From contig NZ_JAUHQA010000001.1 of NCBI RefSeq assembly GCF_030418295.1, positions 1,674,001 to 1,738,000 of the forward strand: 64,000 bases of DNA. Reading direction: 5' to 3'. This stretch comes from Demequina muriae (GTDB lineage Bacteria > Actinomycetota > Actinomycetes > Actinomycetales > Demequinaceae). This document shows positions 10,060 to 19,218 of the stretch, piece by piece; within the stretch, counting starts at the first letter, position 1; each line of letters starts with the position of its first letter. The notes under the pieces were generated by a model. The model worked only from the letters and a program-made list of their open reading frames with translations. It was not told the origin of the DNA and did not search any database. Both the position numbers and the translations under genes were made by a program.

Positions 10060-10868
10060 TGGGTCAGAAGATCAATCCGCACGGCTACCGCCTGGGAATC
10101 ACCACCGACCACCGCTCGCGCTGGTTCGCCGACTCGAGCAAGGTCGGCGAGCGCTACCGCGACTACGTGGACGAGGACGTCAAGATCCGCAAGCTCATGT
10201 CCAAGGGACTCGAGCGCGCGGGCGTGTCCAAGGTCGAGATCGAGCGCACCCGAGAGCGCGTGCGTGTGGACCTCCACACCGCCCGTCCCGGCATCGTGAT
10301 CGGCCGTCGCGGCGCGGAGGCAGACAAGCTTCGCGGCAACCTCGAGAAGCTGACGGGCAAGCAGGTCCAGCTCAACATCCTCGAGGTGAAGAACGCCGAG
10401 ATGGACGCTCAGCTGGTGGCCCAGGGCATCGCCGAGCAGCTCACCTCTCGAGTCGCGTTCCGCCGTGCCATGCGCAAGGGCATCCAGTCGTCGCTGCGTG
10501 CCGGCGCCAAGGGCATCCGTGTCCAGTGCTCCGGTCGCCTCGGCGGCGCGGAGATGTCGCGTTCCGAGTTCTACCGCGAGGGCCGTGTGCCGCTGCACAC
10601 GCTGCGCGCGAACATCGACTATGGCTTCTTCGAGGCCCGCACCACGTTCGGCCAGATCGGCGTGAAGGTGTGGATCTACAAGGGCGACATGACGGAGAAG
10701 GAGTGGGCCGCCGAGCAGGCGAAGGCTCCTCGTCCGCAGCGCGGCCGTGGCCGCGATGCGCGCGGTCCCCGTCGTGACGGTCCCCCCCGTCAGTCCGCCG
10801 ACGCCCCCAAGGCTGACGCGCCTGCCGCTGCTGAGGCCCCCAAGGCCGATGCAGGGAAGGAAGGCTAA
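10059..10868 (+). CDS. rpsC: 30S ribosomal protein S3 with low-complexity C-terminal tail
   Basis: S3 forms the mRNA entry site with S4 and S5 and contributes helicase activity. The 269-residue protein has the KH domain ([16 protein letters not shown]) and the conserved [22 protein letters not shown] segment. The core ends near residue 215. The rest is a proline-, alanine-, arginine- and lysine-rich tail ([17 protein letters not shown], then APKADAP-type repeats), longer than in E. coli (233 residues) but of a kind seen in high-GC actinobacteria. One GGCCGATGC word lies in the tail (10844). Confidence 0.97.
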   Translation: MGQKINPHGYRLGITTDHRSRWFADSSKVGERYRDYVDEDVKIRKLMSKGLERAGVSKVEIERTRERVRVDLHTARPGIVIGRRGAEADKLRGNLEKLTGKQVQLNILEVKNAEMDAQLVAQGIAEQLTSRVAFRRAMRKGIQSSLRAGAKGIRVQCSGRLGGAEMSRSEFYREGRVPLHTLRANIDYGFFEARTTFGQIGVKVWIYKGDMTEKEWAAEQAKAPRPQRGRGRDARGPRRDGPPRQSADAPKADAPAAAEAPKADAGKEG

Positions 10869-10871
10869 GAC

Positions 10872-11291
10872 ATGCTGATTCCCCGTCGTGTCAAGCACCG
10901 CAAGCAGCACCACCCGGGTCGCTCGGGCGCTGCCAAGGGCGGCACCGAGGTCTCGTTCGGCGACTACGGCATTCAGGCTCTCGAGCCCGCCTACGTCACG
11001 AACCGTCAGATCGAGGCCGCTCGTATCGCGATGACCCGTCACATCAAGCGTGGTGGAAAGGTGTGGATCAACATCTACCCCGACCGCCCGCTGACGAAGA
11101 AGCCTGCCGAGGTCCGCATGGGCTCCGGTAAGGGTTCGCCCGAGTGGTGGGTCGCCAACGTCAAGCCCGGACGCGTGCTGTTCGAGCTTGCCGGCGTCGA
11201 CGAGAGCCTCGCCCGCGAGGCGCTGCGTCGTGCCCAGCACAAGCTGCCCATGAAGACCCGCTTCGTAACCCGTGAGGGTGGTGACATCTGA
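10872..11291 (+). CDS. rplP: 50S ribosomal protein L16
   Basis: L16 helps position A-site tRNA near the peptidyl transferase centre. The 139-residue protein starts [19 protein letters not shown] and includes the conserved [18 protein letters not shown] and [13 protein letters not shown] segments. It lies three bases after rpsC and its TGA overlaps the rpmC ATG. Confidence 0.98.
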   Translation: MLIPRRVKHRKQHHPGRSGAAKGGTEVSFGDYGIQALEPAYVTNRQIEAARIAMTRHIKRGGKVWINIYPDRPLTKKPAEVRMGSGKGSPEWWVANVKPGRVLFELAGVDESLAREALRRAQHKLPMKTRFVTREGGDI

Positions 11292-11533
11292 TGGCTATCG
11301 GTACCAAGTCCCTCATGCCGACCGAACTGGACGCCATGGAGAACGAGAGCCTCGCCGAGGAGCTCAAGAAGGCCAAGGAAGAGCTGTTCAACCTGCGCTT
11401 CCAGTCGGCGACGGGCCAGCTCGAGAACCATGGTCGCCTCAAGGCGGTCAAGCGAGACATCGCCCGCATCTACACGATCCTGCGCGAGCGCGAGCTCGGC
11501 ATCCGGACGGCGCCGTCGGCGTCGGCCGAGTAA
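11291..11533 (+). CDS. rpmC: 50S ribosomal protein L29
   Basis: L29 is a small helical-hairpin protein beside the tunnel exit, next to L23. The protein has 80 residues and the family signature [26 protein letters not shown]. The start is slightly longer than in E. coli (63 residues), as is usual in actinobacteria. It overlaps rplP at ATGA. Confidence 0.96.
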   Translation: MAIGTKSLMPTELDAMENESLAEELKKAKEELFNLRFQSATGQLENHGRLKAVKRDIARIYTILRERELGIRTAPSASAE

Positions 11534-11545
11534 GGAATGACGACT

Positions 11546-11833
11546 ATGTCGACCAACAAGAACGCGACGGCCACGGCCGAGCACCGCGCGTATCGCAAGA
11601 CGCGCCGCGGCTACGTCGTCAGCGACAAGATGGACAAGACGATCACCGTGTCGGTGGAGGACCGCGTCAAGCACCCCCTCTACGGCAAGGTTCTGCGCCG
11701 CAACAGCACCATCAAGGCGCACGACGAGCTCAACACCGCCGGCATCGGCGACCTCGTGGTCGTCATGGAGACCAGGCCGCTGTCCGCTTCCAAGCGGTGG
11801 CGTCTGGTCGAGATTGTCGAGAAGGCCAAGTAA
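11546..11833 (+). CDS. rpsQ: 30S ribosomal protein S17
   Basis: S17 is a primary 16S rRNA-binding OB-fold protein. The ATG at 11546 is chosen over one at 11537 because AAGGA at 11532-11536 is then 9 bp away; this gives 95 residues. The conserved [18 protein letters not shown] and [10 protein letters not shown] segments are present. The N-terminus ([13 protein letters not shown]) is an unstructured extension. A 61-bp spacer with a hairpin separates it from rplN. Confidence 0.96.
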   Translation: MSTNKNATATAEHRAYRKTRRGYVVSDKMDKTITVSVEDRVKHPLYGKVLRRNSTIKAHDELNTAGIGDLVVVMETRPLSASKRWRLVEIVEKAK

Positions 11834-11849
11834 CTAACGTTCGACCAGG

Positions 11850-11872
11850 CTCGCCCGGCAAAGCCCGGCGAG
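11850..11872 (+). promoter_or_regulatory. Hairpin in the rpsQ-rplN spacer
   Basis: CTCGCC-C-GGC (11850-11859) pairs with GCC-C-GGCGAG (11863-11872) around AAA, with a single symmetric C-C mismatch. It lies in one of the few gaps within the S10/spc run, where the two operons divide in many bacteria. No promoter or T-tract is evident, so an mRNA processing or regulatory role is only inference. Confidence 0.4.
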
Positions 11873-11894
11873 AACCAGACGACAGGAGAGACAC

Positions 11895-12266
11895 ATGATT
11901 CAGCAGGAGTCGCGGCTCAGAGTCGCCGACAACACGGGCGCCAAGGAGATCCTTGTCATCCGCGTGCTCGGGGGCTCCAAGCGCCGCTACGCCGGCATCG
12001 GCGACACGATTGTCGCCACTGTCAAGGACGCGATCCCGGGTGGCAACGTGAAGAAGGGCGAGGTCGTCAAGGCTGTCGTCGTGCGCACCGCCAAGGAGCG
12101 CCGACGCGTCGACGGCTCGTACATCAAGTTCGACGAGAACGCGGCCGTGATCCTGAAGGGCGAGACCGCGGAACCGCGCGGCACGCGCATCTTCGGGCCC
12201 GTGGGCCGCGAGCTGCGCGACAAGAAGTTCATGAAGATCATCTCGCTCGCACCGGAGGTCATCTGA
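11895..12266 (+). CDS. rplN: 50S ribosomal protein L14
   Basis: L14 lies at the subunit interface and takes part in inter-subunit bridges. The 123-residue protein begins [18 protein letters not shown] and has the conserved FDENAAVIL and [13 protein letters not shown] segments. ACAGGAGAG precedes the ATG. It is the first gene of what corresponds to the spc operon, and its TGA overlaps the rplX ATG. Confidence 0.98.
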   Translation: MIQQESRLRVADNTGAKEILVIRVLGGSKRRYAGIGDTIVATVKDAIPGGNVKKGEVVKAVVVRTAKERRRVDGSYIKFDENAAVILKGETAEPRGTRIFGPVGRELRDKKFMKIISLAPEVI

Positions 12267-12607
12267 TGGCGAAGATCAAGAAGGGCGACCTCGTGGTCGT
12301 CATCGCCGGGCGCGACCGCGGCCAGCAGGGCCGCGTGCTCGAGGTGAACACCGAGAATGATCGGATCATCGTCGAGGGCGTCCAGCGTGTCACCAAGCAC
12401 ATCAAGCCGGGAACCCGTCGGGACAATCAGTCCGGCGGCATCGTGACCACCGAGGCGTCGCTGCACATCTCGAACGTCATGCTCGTGGACCCGGAGACCA
12501 AGAAGGGCACCCGTGTGGGGTACCGCACGGAGGAGGTCGAGCGTGACGGCCGCACTCGCATCAAGCGTGTGCGCGTCGCCAAGCGCTCGGGTAAGGACGT
12601 CGAATGA
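12266..12607 (+). CDS. rplX: 50S ribosomal protein L24
   Basis: L24 is one of the two assembly initiators of the 50S subunit. The 113-residue protein carries an N-terminal KOW motif ([20 protein letters not shown]). Both ends overlap neighbours: ATGA with rplN and a 4-base overlap with rplE, indicating coupled translation. Confidence 0.97.
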   Translation: MAKIKKGDLVVVIAGRDRGQQGRVLEVNTENDRIIVEGVQRVTKHIKPGTRRDNQSGGIVTTEASLHISNVMLVDPETKKGTRVGYRTEEVERDGRTRIKRVRVAKRSGKDVE

Positions 12608-13164
12608 GCACCGCAACGGCTCAGCCGCGGCTCAAGCAGAAGTACCGCAGCGAGATCATCGCCAAGCTCCAGGAGGAGTTCGGCCACGAGAACGTCAACC
12701 AGGTCGCCGGCCTCACCAAGGTCGTCGTGAACATGGGTGTCGGAGACGCGGCTAAGGACTCCAAGCTCATGGAGGGCGCGATCGCGGACCTGACGGCCAT
12801 CACCGGGCAGAAGCCCCAGGTCACGAAGGCCCGCAAGTCGATCGCGCAGTTCAAGCTTCGTGAGGGCCAGCCCATCGGCGCCCACGTGACGCTGCGTGGC
12901 GACCGCATGTGGGAGTTCCTGGACCGTCTGCTGTCGCTTGCGCTCCCGCGCATCCGCGACTTCCGCGGCCTCAGCCCCCAGCAGTTCGACGGGAACGGCA
13001 ACTACACGTTCGGACTGAACGAGCAGTCGATGTTCCACGAGATCGACCAGGACCGGATCGACCGGGTGCGGGGCATGGACATCACCATCGTCACGACCGC
13101 GTCTGCCGACGACGAGGGCCGCTCGCTGCTCAAGCAGCTGGGCTTCCCTTTCAAGGAGAAGTAA
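12604..13164 (+). CDS. rplE: 50S ribosomal protein L5
   Basis: L5 binds 5S rRNA and bridges to the 30S head. The 186-residue protein contains the [31 protein letters not shown] and [18 protein letters not shown] signatures. The ATG at 12604 overlaps the last codon of rplX. Its length is normal for the family. Confidence 0.98.
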   Translation: MSTATAQPRLKQKYRSEIIAKLQEEFGHENVNQVAGLTKVVVNMGVGDAAKDSKLMEGAIADLTAITGQKPQVTKARKSIAQFKLREGQPIGAHVTLRGDRMWEFLDRLLSLALPRIRDFRGLSPQQFDGNGNYTFGLNEQSMFHEIDQDRIDRVRGMDITIVTTASADDEGRSLLKQLGFPFKEK

Positions 13165-13167
13165 GAC

Positions 13168-13353
13168 ATGGCCAAGACTGCGCTGAAGAACAAGGCCGCC
13201 GGCAAGCAGAAGTTTGCCGTCCGCGCCTACACCCGGTGCCAGAAGTGCGGACGTCCGCACTCGGTGTACCGCAAGTTCGGCCTCTGCCGCGTGTGCTTCC
13301 GGGAGATGGCTCACGCAGGTGAGCTTCCCGGCATCACCAAGAGCAGCTGGTAA
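13168..13353 (+). CDS. rpsZ: 30S ribosomal protein S14, zinc-binding type
   Basis: S14 is a 30S head protein next to S3 and S10. At 61 residues with Cys24, Cys27, Cys40 and Cys43 (two CxxC pairs) it is the zinc-binding short form. Many actinobacteria also carry a zinc-free long form elsewhere for zinc starvation; it is not in this window. A short CCCCC/GGGGG hairpin lies in the 60-bp gap before rpsH. Confidence 0.97.
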   Translation: MAKTALKNKAAGKQKFAVRAYTRCQKCGRPHSVYRKFGLCRVCFREMAHAGELPGITKSSW

Positions 13354-13413
13354 ATCCACGACGCCGCAGGTCCCCCCACGGGGGAAACCACGGCGAGGAA
13401 GAGTTCGATACTC

Positions 13414-13812
13414 ATGACGATGACTGATCCCATCGCAGACATGCTCACGCGTCTGCGCAATGCGAATTCGGCGTACCACGAGACCGTGGCGATGCCGCAC
13501 TCCAAGCTCAAGGCGAACATCGCCACGATCTTGGAGTCCGAGGGGTACATCTCCGGCTCGGAGACGACCGATGCCGAGGTGGGCAAGACCCTCACCCTGA
13601 CCCTCAAGTACGGCCCGCACCGTGAGCGTTCGCTCGCCGGTGTGCGTCGTGTGTCCAAGCCCGGCCTCCGCGTCTACGCGAAGTCGACCAACCTGCCGAA
13701 GGTTCTCGGCGGCCTGGGCGTGGCCATTCTGTCCACCTCCTCGGGTCTGCTGACCGACCGCGAGGCCGAAAAGAAGGGCGTCGGCGGCGAGGTCGTCGCG
13801 TTCGTCTGGTAA
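13414..13812 (+). CDS. rpsH: 30S ribosomal protein S8
   Basis: S8 is a primary 16S rRNA-binding protein and in enteric bacteria the repressor of the spc operon. The 132-residue protein begins [18 protein letters not shown] and ends with [28 protein letters not shown], the conserved RNA-binding C-terminus. A second ATG two codons in is also possible as start. Confidence 0.98.
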   Translation: MTMTDPIADMLTRLRNANSAYHETVAMPHSKLKANIATILESEGYISGSETTDAEVGKTLTLTLKYGPHRERSLAGVRRVSKPGLRVYAKSTNLPKVLGGLGVAILSTSSGLLTDREAEKKGVGGEVVAFVW

Positions 13813-13827
13813 GGAAGGAGCGAGACA

Positions 13828-14364
13828 ATGTCACGTATCGGCAAGTACCCCGTTCCGGTTCCTTCCGGAGTGGACATCACCATCGACGGCGCACTCGTCA
13901 CGGTCAAGGGCCCCAAGGGCACCTTGTCCCACAGTGTCGCCCAGCCCATCACCGTGCAGCAGGGTGATGAGGGTATTGAGGTGAAGCGCCCGAACGACGA
14001 GCGCATCTCCAAGTCCCTCCACGGGCTCACGCGCACGCTCATCGCCAACATGGTCGAGGGCGTCACCAACGGTTACGAGAAGAAGCTCGAGATCGTCGGC
14101 ACGGGTTACCGCGTCGCGCTCAAGGGCACCGACCTCGAGTTCGCGCTCGGCTTCTCCCACCCGGTCGTCATCGCACCGCCGGAGGGCATCTCGTTCTCCG
14201 TCGAGGGTCCGACGAAGTTCGCAGTCGCGGGCATCGACAAGCAGCAGGTCGGCGAGATCGCTGCGAACATCCGCAAGGTTCGTCCGCCGGAGCCCTACAA
14301 GGGCAAGGGCGTTCGTTACGCGGGCGAGCAGGTGCGCCGCAAGGCAGGAAAGACGGGTAAGTAA
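13828..14364 (+). CDS. rplF: 50S ribosomal protein L6
   Basis: L6 lies near the sarcin-ricin loop where translation factors bind. The 178-residue protein begins [15 protein letters not shown] and ends in the conserved [33 protein letters not shown] precedes the ATG. rplR follows after three bases. Confidence 0.98.
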   Translation: MSRIGKYPVPVPSGVDITIDGALVTVKGPKGTLSHSVAQPITVQQGDEGIEVKRPNDERISKSLHGLTRTLIANMVEGVTNGYEKKLEIVGTGYRVALKGTDLEFALGFSHPVVIAPPEGISFSVEGPTKFAVAGIDKQQVGEIAANIRKVRPPEPYKGKGVRYAGEQVRRKAGKTGK

Positions 14365-14367
14365 GCC

Positions 14368-14739
14368 ATGGCTATCTCAATCAGAGGCAAGGGGAAGACG
14401 GTCCAGCGCAAGCGCCGTCACTTCCGCCTGCGCAAGAAGATCTCGGGCACGACCGCGCGTCCGCGCCTTGTCGTGACCCGTTCCTCCCGCCACATGGTCG
14501 CCCAGATCGTCGACGACACGGTGGGCAAGACGCTCGCCTCCGCGTCGACCCTCGAGGCCGACCTGCGTGCGATGGACGGCGACAAGACCGCGAAAGCAAC
14601 CAAGATCGGCGAGCTCGTAGCCGAGCGCGCGAAGGCTGTCGGAGTGGACACTGTCGTGTTCGACCGCGGTGGCAACAGGTACCACGGTCGCGTGGCTGCG
14701 GTCGCCCAGGGCGCTCGAGAGGGTGGCCTGGCCCTGTAG
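14368..14739 (+). CDS. rplR: 50S ribosomal protein L18
   Basis: L18 binds 5S rRNA together with L5. The 123-residue protein carries [20 protein letters not shown] and the C-terminal [26 protein letters not shown] signature. It lies between rplF and rpsE, as in most bacteria. Confidence 0.97.
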   Translation: MAISIRGKGKTVQRKRRHFRLRKKISGTTARPRLVVTRSSRHMVAQIVDDTVGKTLASASTLEADLRAMDGDKTAKATKIGELVAERAKAVGVDTVVFDRGGNRYHGRVAAVAQGAREGGLAL

Positions 14740-14764
14740 GCCGGGACACAGATAAGGAATTCGT

Positions 14765-15325
14765 ATGGCTGACAACAACCGCCGCGACAATCGCCGCGGC
14801 AACGAGCCTGACAACAAGTTCATCGAGCGCGTGGTGACCATCAACCGCGTGTCCAAGGTCGTCAAGGGCGGCCGTCGCTTCGGCTTCACGGCGCTCGTCG
14901 TCGTGGGCGATGGCGAGGGCAACGTGGGCGTGGGCTACGGCAAGGCCAAGGAGGTCCCCGCAGCGATCTCCAAGGGTGTCGAGGAGGCGAAGCGCAACTT
15001 CTTCCGCGTCCCCCGCATCCAGGGCACCATCCCGCACGTCGTGCAGGGTGAGGCCGCCGCGGGCGTCGTGTTCCTCCGTCCGGCCGCGCCGGGTACCGGT
15101 GTGATCGCGGGTGGACCCGTGCGCGCCGTGCTCGAGTGCGCCGGCGTTCACGACATCCTGTCGAAGTCGCTCGGCTCCTCCAACGCGATCAACATCGTGC
15201 ACGCCACGGTGGCCGCGCTCAAGGCGCTCGAGCTGCCCGAGGCTGTGGCCGCTCGTCGCGGCAAGTCCGTGGAGGACGTGGCCCCGGCCGCGATGCTCCG
15301 CGCACAGGCTGCGGGGGTGAAGTGA
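14765..15325 (+). CDS. rpsE: 30S ribosomal protein S5
   Basis: S5 shapes the mRNA entry channel and influences decoding accuracy. The 186-residue protein has an Asn/Arg-rich N-terminal stretch ([17 protein letters not shown]), then the conserved [20 protein letters not shown] double-stranded-RNA-binding region and GAGVIAGG-type motif ([15 protein letters not shown]). TAAGGAATTCGT precedes the ATG, and the TGA overlaps the rpmD ATG. Confidence 0.98.
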   Translation: MADNNRRDNRRGNEPDNKFIERVVTINRVSKVVKGGRRFGFTALVVVGDGEGNVGVGYGKAKEVPAAISKGVEEAKRNFFRVPRIQGTIPHVVQGEAAAGVVFLRPAAPGTGVIAGGPVRAVLECAGVHDILSKSLGSSNAINIVHATVAALKALELPEAVAARRGKSVEDVAPAAMLRAQAAGVK

Positions 15326-15507
15326 TGGCCCGCCTGAAGGTGCAGCAGATCAAGTCGACGATCGGCACGAAGCCTCAGCACCGCGAGACCATTCGCTCGC
15401 TGGGCCTCAAGCGCATCGGCGACATCGTCGTGAAGGAGGACCGTCCCGAGATTCGCGGGATGGTCAAGGCGGTCGACCACCTGGTCGCCGTCGAGGAGGT
15501 GGAGTGA
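15325..15507 (+). CDS. rpmD: 50S ribosomal protein L30
   Basis: L30 is a small 50S protein near domain II of 23S rRNA. The ATG at 15325 (overlapping the rpsE stop) gives 60 residues, [19 protein letters not shown], the usual size. Its TGA overlaps the rplO ATG, so rpsE, rpmD and rplO are translationally linked. Confidence 0.97.
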   Translation: MARLKVQQIKSTIGTKPQHRETIRSLGLKRIGDIVVKEDRPEIRGMVKAVDHLVAVEEVE

Positions 15508-16298
15508 TGGCTGACGAGAAGAAGGCCGCGGCCGAGAAGGCCGACAAGCCCGCGAAGAAGCCGGCAGCCAAGAAGGCAACCGCTGCAGCGTCGTCCTCGA
15601 CGACCGCTGCGAAGAAGCCGGCTGCCAAGAAGGCTCCTGCGAAGAAGGCCGACGCTGACAAGGCTCCTGCGAAGAAGCCTGCCGCGAAGAAGACCGCTGC
15701 GAAGTCGGAGTCGGCTGCGGCTGACTCAGCGAGCGCATCGGCCGCGAAGAAGGCTCCGGCAGCGAAGTCGTCGTCCTCGACGACCGCTGCGAAGAAGCCG
15801 GCTGCCAAGAAGGCTGCGGCGGCCGAGGACCAGGAGACTGGACCGAAGGTCAGCACCCTGAAGATGCACCACCTGCGTCCCGCGGACGGCGCTCACCAGC
15901 GCAAGATCCGCGTAGGTCGTGGTGAAGGTGGCCGCAAGGGCAAGACCGCAGGTCGAGGCACCAAGGGAACGGGCGCGCGCTACCAGGTGCCCGAGCGCTT
16001 CGAGGGCGGCCAGACGCCGATCCACATGCGCATCCCCAAGCTGCCCGGCTTCAAGAACCCGTTCCGCACCGAGTACCAGGTCGTGAACGTGTCCCAGATC
16101 GCGGAGCTGTTCCCGAAGGGCGGGAAGGTCACCAAGGTCGACCTCGTCGACAAGGGTGCGGTCCGCAAGAACCAGCTCGTCAAGGTGCTGGGCGACGGCG
16201 ACATCTCCGTCAAGGTCGAGATCGTGGACGCGGACAAGGTTTCGCAGTCCGCGAAGACCAAGATCGAGGCGGCCGGCGGTTCGGTCAACGAAGGCTAG
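15507..16298 (+). CDS. rplO: 50S ribosomal protein L15 with long Ala/Lys/Pro-rich N-terminal extension
   Basis: L15 is a late-assembly 50S protein. The canonical L15 domain starts near residue 115 ([18 protein letters not shown], then [15 protein letters not shown]) and is complete. In front is an extension of about 113 residues made almost entirely of Ala, Lys, Pro and Ser in [19 protein letters not shown] repeats, resembling the tail of histone H1 or mycobacterial HupB. The total of 263 residues compares with about 145 for a plain L15. The extension is in frame from the ATG that overlaps rpmD; no start with a good ribosome binding site is visible at the domain boundary. A 47-nt direct repeat within it shows growth by duplication. 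Confidence 0.95.
   Translation: MADEKKAAAEKADKPAKKPAAKKATAAASSSTTAAKKPAAKKAPAKKADADKAPAKKPAAKKTAAKSESAAADSASASAAKKAPAAKSSSSTTAAKKPAAKKAAAAEDQETGPKVSTLKMHHLRPADGAHQRKIRVGRGEGGRKGKTAGRGTKGTGARYQVPERFEGGQTPIHMRIPKLPGFKNPFRTEYQVVNVSQIAELFPKGGKVTKVDLVDKGAVRKNQLVKVLGDGDISVKVEIVDADKVSQSAKTKIEAAGGSVNEG
15589..15635 (+). repeat. 47-nt direct repeat in rplO extension, copy 1
   Basis: This segment is repeated exactly at 15769-15815, an offset of 180 bp (60 codons), so both copies are in the same frame. It encodes Ser/Thr followed by [10 protein letters not shown]. It suggests that the extension expanded by in-frame duplication. Confidence 0.9.
15769..15815 (+). repeat. 47-nt direct repeat in rplO extension, copy 2
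   Basis: Second exact copy of 15589-15635. The 133 bp between the copies encode similar but diverged APAKKA repeats. Confidence 0.9.
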
Positions 16299-16306
16299 AG
16301 TCGTGG

Positions 16307-16333
16307 GCGGGCCGCACGTCACGTGCGGCCCGC
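16307..16333 (+). terminator. Hairpin between rplO and secY
   Basis: GCGGGCCGCACGT (16307-16319) is the exact reverse complement of 16321-16333, with one base between. Allowing for a loop, this makes a stem of about 11-12 bp. There is no T-tract. It separates the ribosomal genes from secY-adk-map and could cause partial termination or protect an mRNA end. Confidence 0.55.
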
Positions 16334-16397
16334 TCCGACTATCTGCCGCCGTATCCGTTTGCTGCCGACTCGGCGGCACACAAGTGGAGGAACATCA

Positions 16398-17696
16398 ATG
16401 CTGAGTGGCTTCCTGAGCGCGTTTCGTACGCCTGATCTGCGGAAGAAGCTGCTCTTCACGCTGGGCATCCTCGCGATCTACCGGTTGGGCGTTGCGATCC
16501 CGACCCCCGGCATCGACTACGCCAACGTGCAGTTGTGTGCCGGTCAGACCACCACCAACTCCGCGTTCGAGGTGCTGAACCTCTTCTCCGGTGGTGCGCT
16601 CCTTCAACTCTCCGTCTTCGCGCTGGGCATCATGCCGTACATCACGGCATCGATCATGGTCCAGCTGCTGCGCGTGCTGATTCCGCGCTTCGAGGCCCTC
16701 AACAAGGAGGGCCAGGAGGGGCAGGCCAAGCTCACCCAGTACACGCGGTACATCACCGTGGGCTTCGCGCTCCTGCAGTCCGCCTCGTACATCACGATGG
16801 CGCGCAACGACATCTTCTTCCCGGGCTGCGCCGTGCCGATCATCCCGGACGACTCCTGGTACACGATCGCCATCATGGTGCTCACCATGACCACCGGCAC
16901 CGTGCTGATCATGTGGCTCGGCGAGCGCATCACCGAGCGCGGCGTGGGCAACGGCATGTCGCTGCTGATCTTCACCTCGATCGCCGCGTCGTTCCCCGGC
17001 GTCGGCTCCGCCATCTGGAACTCGTCGAACGGCCTGCAGAACTCGATCATCGTCGGCATCGTGGTCATGGTCGTGATCGCCGCCGTCGTCTTCGTCGAGC
17101 AGTCGCAGCGTCGCATCCCCGTCCAGTACGCCAAGCGCATGGTGGGTCGCCGCATGCTCGGCGGATCGTCGACGTACATCCCGATCAAGATCAACATGGC
17201 GGGCATCATCCCCGTGATCTTCGCGTCGTCGCTGCTGATGCTGCCGCAGGTGATCAGCCAGTTCGCAGGCAACGATCCGAACGACGTGATCATCTGGCTG
17301 CGCGACAACGTGGCCGATCCGGCGGCGCCCCTGAACATCGCGCTGTACATCGTGCTGATCATCTTCTTCGCGTACTTCTACACCGCGATCACGTTCAACC
17401 CGAACGACGTGGCAGACAACATGAAGAAGTACGGCGGGTTCATCCCAGGCATCCGTCCGGGTCAGCCCACGGCCGATTTCCTCTCCTACGTGCTGTCCCG
17501 TATCACCGCTGCGGGCTCGCTGTACCTCGCGGCCGTCGCCCTGGTGCCCACGATCACGTTCGTGTTCCTGGGTCTCAGCACGTCGATCCCGTTCGGCGGA
17601 GCGTCGATTCTGATCCTCGTGGGCGTGGGTCTCGACACCGTCAAGCGCATCCAGTCTCAGCTGGAGCAGCGCCACTATGAAGGGTTCCTCAAGTAA
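16398..17696 (+). CDS. secY: Protein translocase channel subunit SecY
   Basis: SecY is the ten-helix membrane channel that exports unfolded proteins with SecE, SecG and SecA. The 432-residue protein starts MLSGFLSAFRTPDLRKK after a GTGGAGG ribosome binding site. It shows the conserved IYRLGVAIPTPGID start of helix 1, the plug region with LNLFSGGALLQLSVFALGIMPYI, the GMSLLIFTSI region and the RGxVGR-type loop for SecA. The stop overlaps the adk ATG (TAATG), the classical secY-adk-map order. Confidence 0.98.
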   Translation: MLSGFLSAFRTPDLRKKLLFTLGILAIYRLGVAIPTPGIDYANVQLCAGQTTTNSAFEVLNLFSGGALLQLSVFALGIMPYITASIMVQLLRVLIPRFEALNKEGQEGQAKLTQYTRYITVGFALLQSASYITMARNDIFFPGCAVPIIPDDSWYTIAIMVLTMTTGTVLIMWLGERITERGVGNGMSLLIFTSIAASFPGVGSAIWNSSNGLQNSIIVGIVVMVVIAAVVFVEQSQRRIPVQYAKRMVGRRMLGGSSTYIPIKINMAGIIPVIFASSLLMLPQVISQFAGNDPNDVIIWLRDNVADPAAPLNIALYIVLIIFFAYFYTAITFNPNDVADNMKKYGGFIPGIRPGQPTADFLSYVLSRITAAGSLYLAAVALVPTITFVFLGLSTSIPFGGASILILVGVGLDTVKRIQSQLEQRHYEGFLK

Positions 17697-18262
17697 TGCG
17701 CACCGTCCTCCTCGGCCCGCCCGGAGCGGGCAAGGGCACCCAGGCCACCCGACTCGCAGAGCGGTGGGGCGTCCCCGCGATCTCGACCGGCGACATCTTC
17801 CGTGCGAACGTGCAGGGCAACACCGAGCTGGGCCGGCGCGCCCAGGAGTACATGTCGGCCGGCGCCCTCGTTCCCGACGAGGTCACCAATGCCATGGTGC
17901 GCGACCGCCTGGCGCAGGACGACGTCGCCGACGGCTTCCTGCTCGACGGGTACCCCCGCAACCCGGATCAGGCCGTCGAGCTCGACACGATGCTGTCCGA
18001 CCTCGACGTGAAGCTCGACGTCGCCATCGAGATCACCGTCGACCGCGACGCTGTCACGGAGCGCCTGCTCAAGCGCGCGGAGATCGAGGGGCGCTCGGAC
18101 GACACCGAGCCCGTGATCCGCAAGCGCCTCGAGGTGTACGCGAAGCAGACCGCTCCGGTCGCCGCGTACTACGACGGCCGCGGCCTGCTGGTGCAGGTCG
18201 ATGGCATGCGCGAGATCGACGCGGTGACCGAGGCGATCCTCGCGGCCGTCGACGACCGCTGA
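17696..18262 (+). CDS. adk: Adenylate kinase (short-lid type)
   Basis: The enzyme interconverts ATP + AMP and 2 ADP. The 188-residue protein has the P-loop GPPGAGKGTQ (residues 7-16), the AMP-site DGYPRNPDQA (DGFPR family motif) and a short lid around RAEIEGRSDDTEPVIRKR with no zinc cysteines. That is the form usual in actinobacteria. It overlaps secY by one base, and map starts four bases later. Confidence 0.98.
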   Translation: MRTVLLGPPGAGKGTQATRLAERWGVPAISTGDIFRANVQGNTELGRRAQEYMSAGALVPDEVTNAMVRDRLAQDDVADGFLLDGYPRNPDQAVELDTMLSDLDVKLDVAIEITVDRDAVTERLLKRAEIEGRSDDTEPVIRKRLEVYAKQTAPVAAYYDGRGLLVQVDGMREIDAVTEAILAAVDDR

Positions 18263-18265
18263 CGC

Positions 18266-19078
18266 GTGCGCGACCGCATCGAGTACAAGACCCGCGATCA
18301 GATGCGGGTCATGGCCCAGGCGGGCGTGATCGTCGAACGCGCTCTGGCGGCCGCGCGATCCGCAGCATCGCCGGGTGTGAAGACTCGCGACATCGAGAGC
18401 GCCGCCGCGGCGGTCATCGCCGATGCGGGCGCCACCTCGAACTTCCTCGGGTACCACGGGTTCCCGGCCACCGCCTGCGTCTCCGTCAACGACGAGGTCG
18501 TCCACGGCATCCCTGGTGACCGGATCATCATGGACGGCGATGTGGTGTCGGTCGACTGCGGCGCGATCGTCGACGGATGGCACGGCGACTCGGCGCTTAC
18601 GTTCATCGTCGGTGATCCCCGATCAGATGCGGACGTCCAGCTCGTGGAGCACACGCGCCGATCGCTGTGGGCTGGCATCGCGGCGCTGGCCACGGCGTCA
18701 CGGCTCGATGAGGTCGCGGCCGCCATCGAGGGCGTCACCGTCGATGCGGGTCTGCATCCGCTGCTCGGCTACGTGGGGCACGGCATCGGCACCGCGATGC
18801 ACCAGGCTCCCGATGTGATGAACTACCGCACCCGCGGCCGGGCGGCGCGCGTGAAGCCGGGACTGTGCGTGGCGATCGAGCCGATGCTCGTCCAGGGGAC
18901 GTCGGACTCGACGGTGCTGGAGGACGACTGGACCGTCGTCTCGGCCGATGGCTCCCGCGGTGCGCACTGGGAGCACTCGATCGCCGTGCACGACGGCGGC
19001 ATCTGGGTGCTCACCGCCAGCGACGGTGGGCGTGCGGGCCTCGCTCCGTTCGGCATTGAGCCGGCGCCGCTCGTCTGA
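18266..19078 (+). CDS. map: Methionine aminopeptidase, type I (first copy)
   Basis: This metalloenzyme removes the initiator methionine from nascent proteins. With the GTG start the protein has 270 residues (VRDRIEYKTRDQMRVMAQAG). The five metal ligands are visible: two aspartates 11 apart in VDCGAIVDGWHGD, His in GYVGHGIGTAMHQ, Glu in CVAIEPML and Glu in WEHSIAV. It closes the secY-adk-map group. A second, more divergent copy lies at 47510-48280. Confidence 0.95.
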   Translation: MRDRIEYKTRDQMRVMAQAGVIVERALAAARSAASPGVKTRDIESAAAAVIADAGATSNFLGYHGFPATACVSVNDEVVHGIPGDRIIMDGDVVSVDCGAIVDGWHGDSALTFIVGDPRSDADVQLVEHTRRSLWAGIAALATASRLDEVAAAIEGVTVDAGLHPLLGYVGHGIGTAMHQAPDVMNYRTRGRAARVKPGLCVAIEPMLVQGTSDSTVLEDDWTVVSADGSRGAHWEHSIAVHDGGIWVLTASDGGRAGLAPFGIEPAPLV

Positions 19079-19218
19079 CGGACGCCTCACCCGGATGTGA
19101 CGCAGTCCACCCCACGAAACGCAAGTGTTACTCGGGGGCCGTGCAGGGGCAACATCGCCTGCCTACCGTGGTGGTCAGGACAGGCCGTTCCGGCCCGTCA
19201 TGGGTGAAGGACGCTGAC

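Noticed and set aside
9648..11240. Minus-strand frame of 530 codons across rplV, rpsC and rplP
   Set aside because: It lies antisense to three certain ribosomal genes and has no domain signature.
16395..17675. Minus-strand frame of 426 codons rich in His, Asp and Arg across secY
   Set aside because: It is the antisense of secY; the composition reflects complementary hydrophobic codons.
19085..19110. Possible CRP/GlxR-like site (TGTGA then CCACC) upstream of paralogue A
   Set aside because: The second half-site matches poorly and it is not shared by the other two paralogues at a consistent distance.
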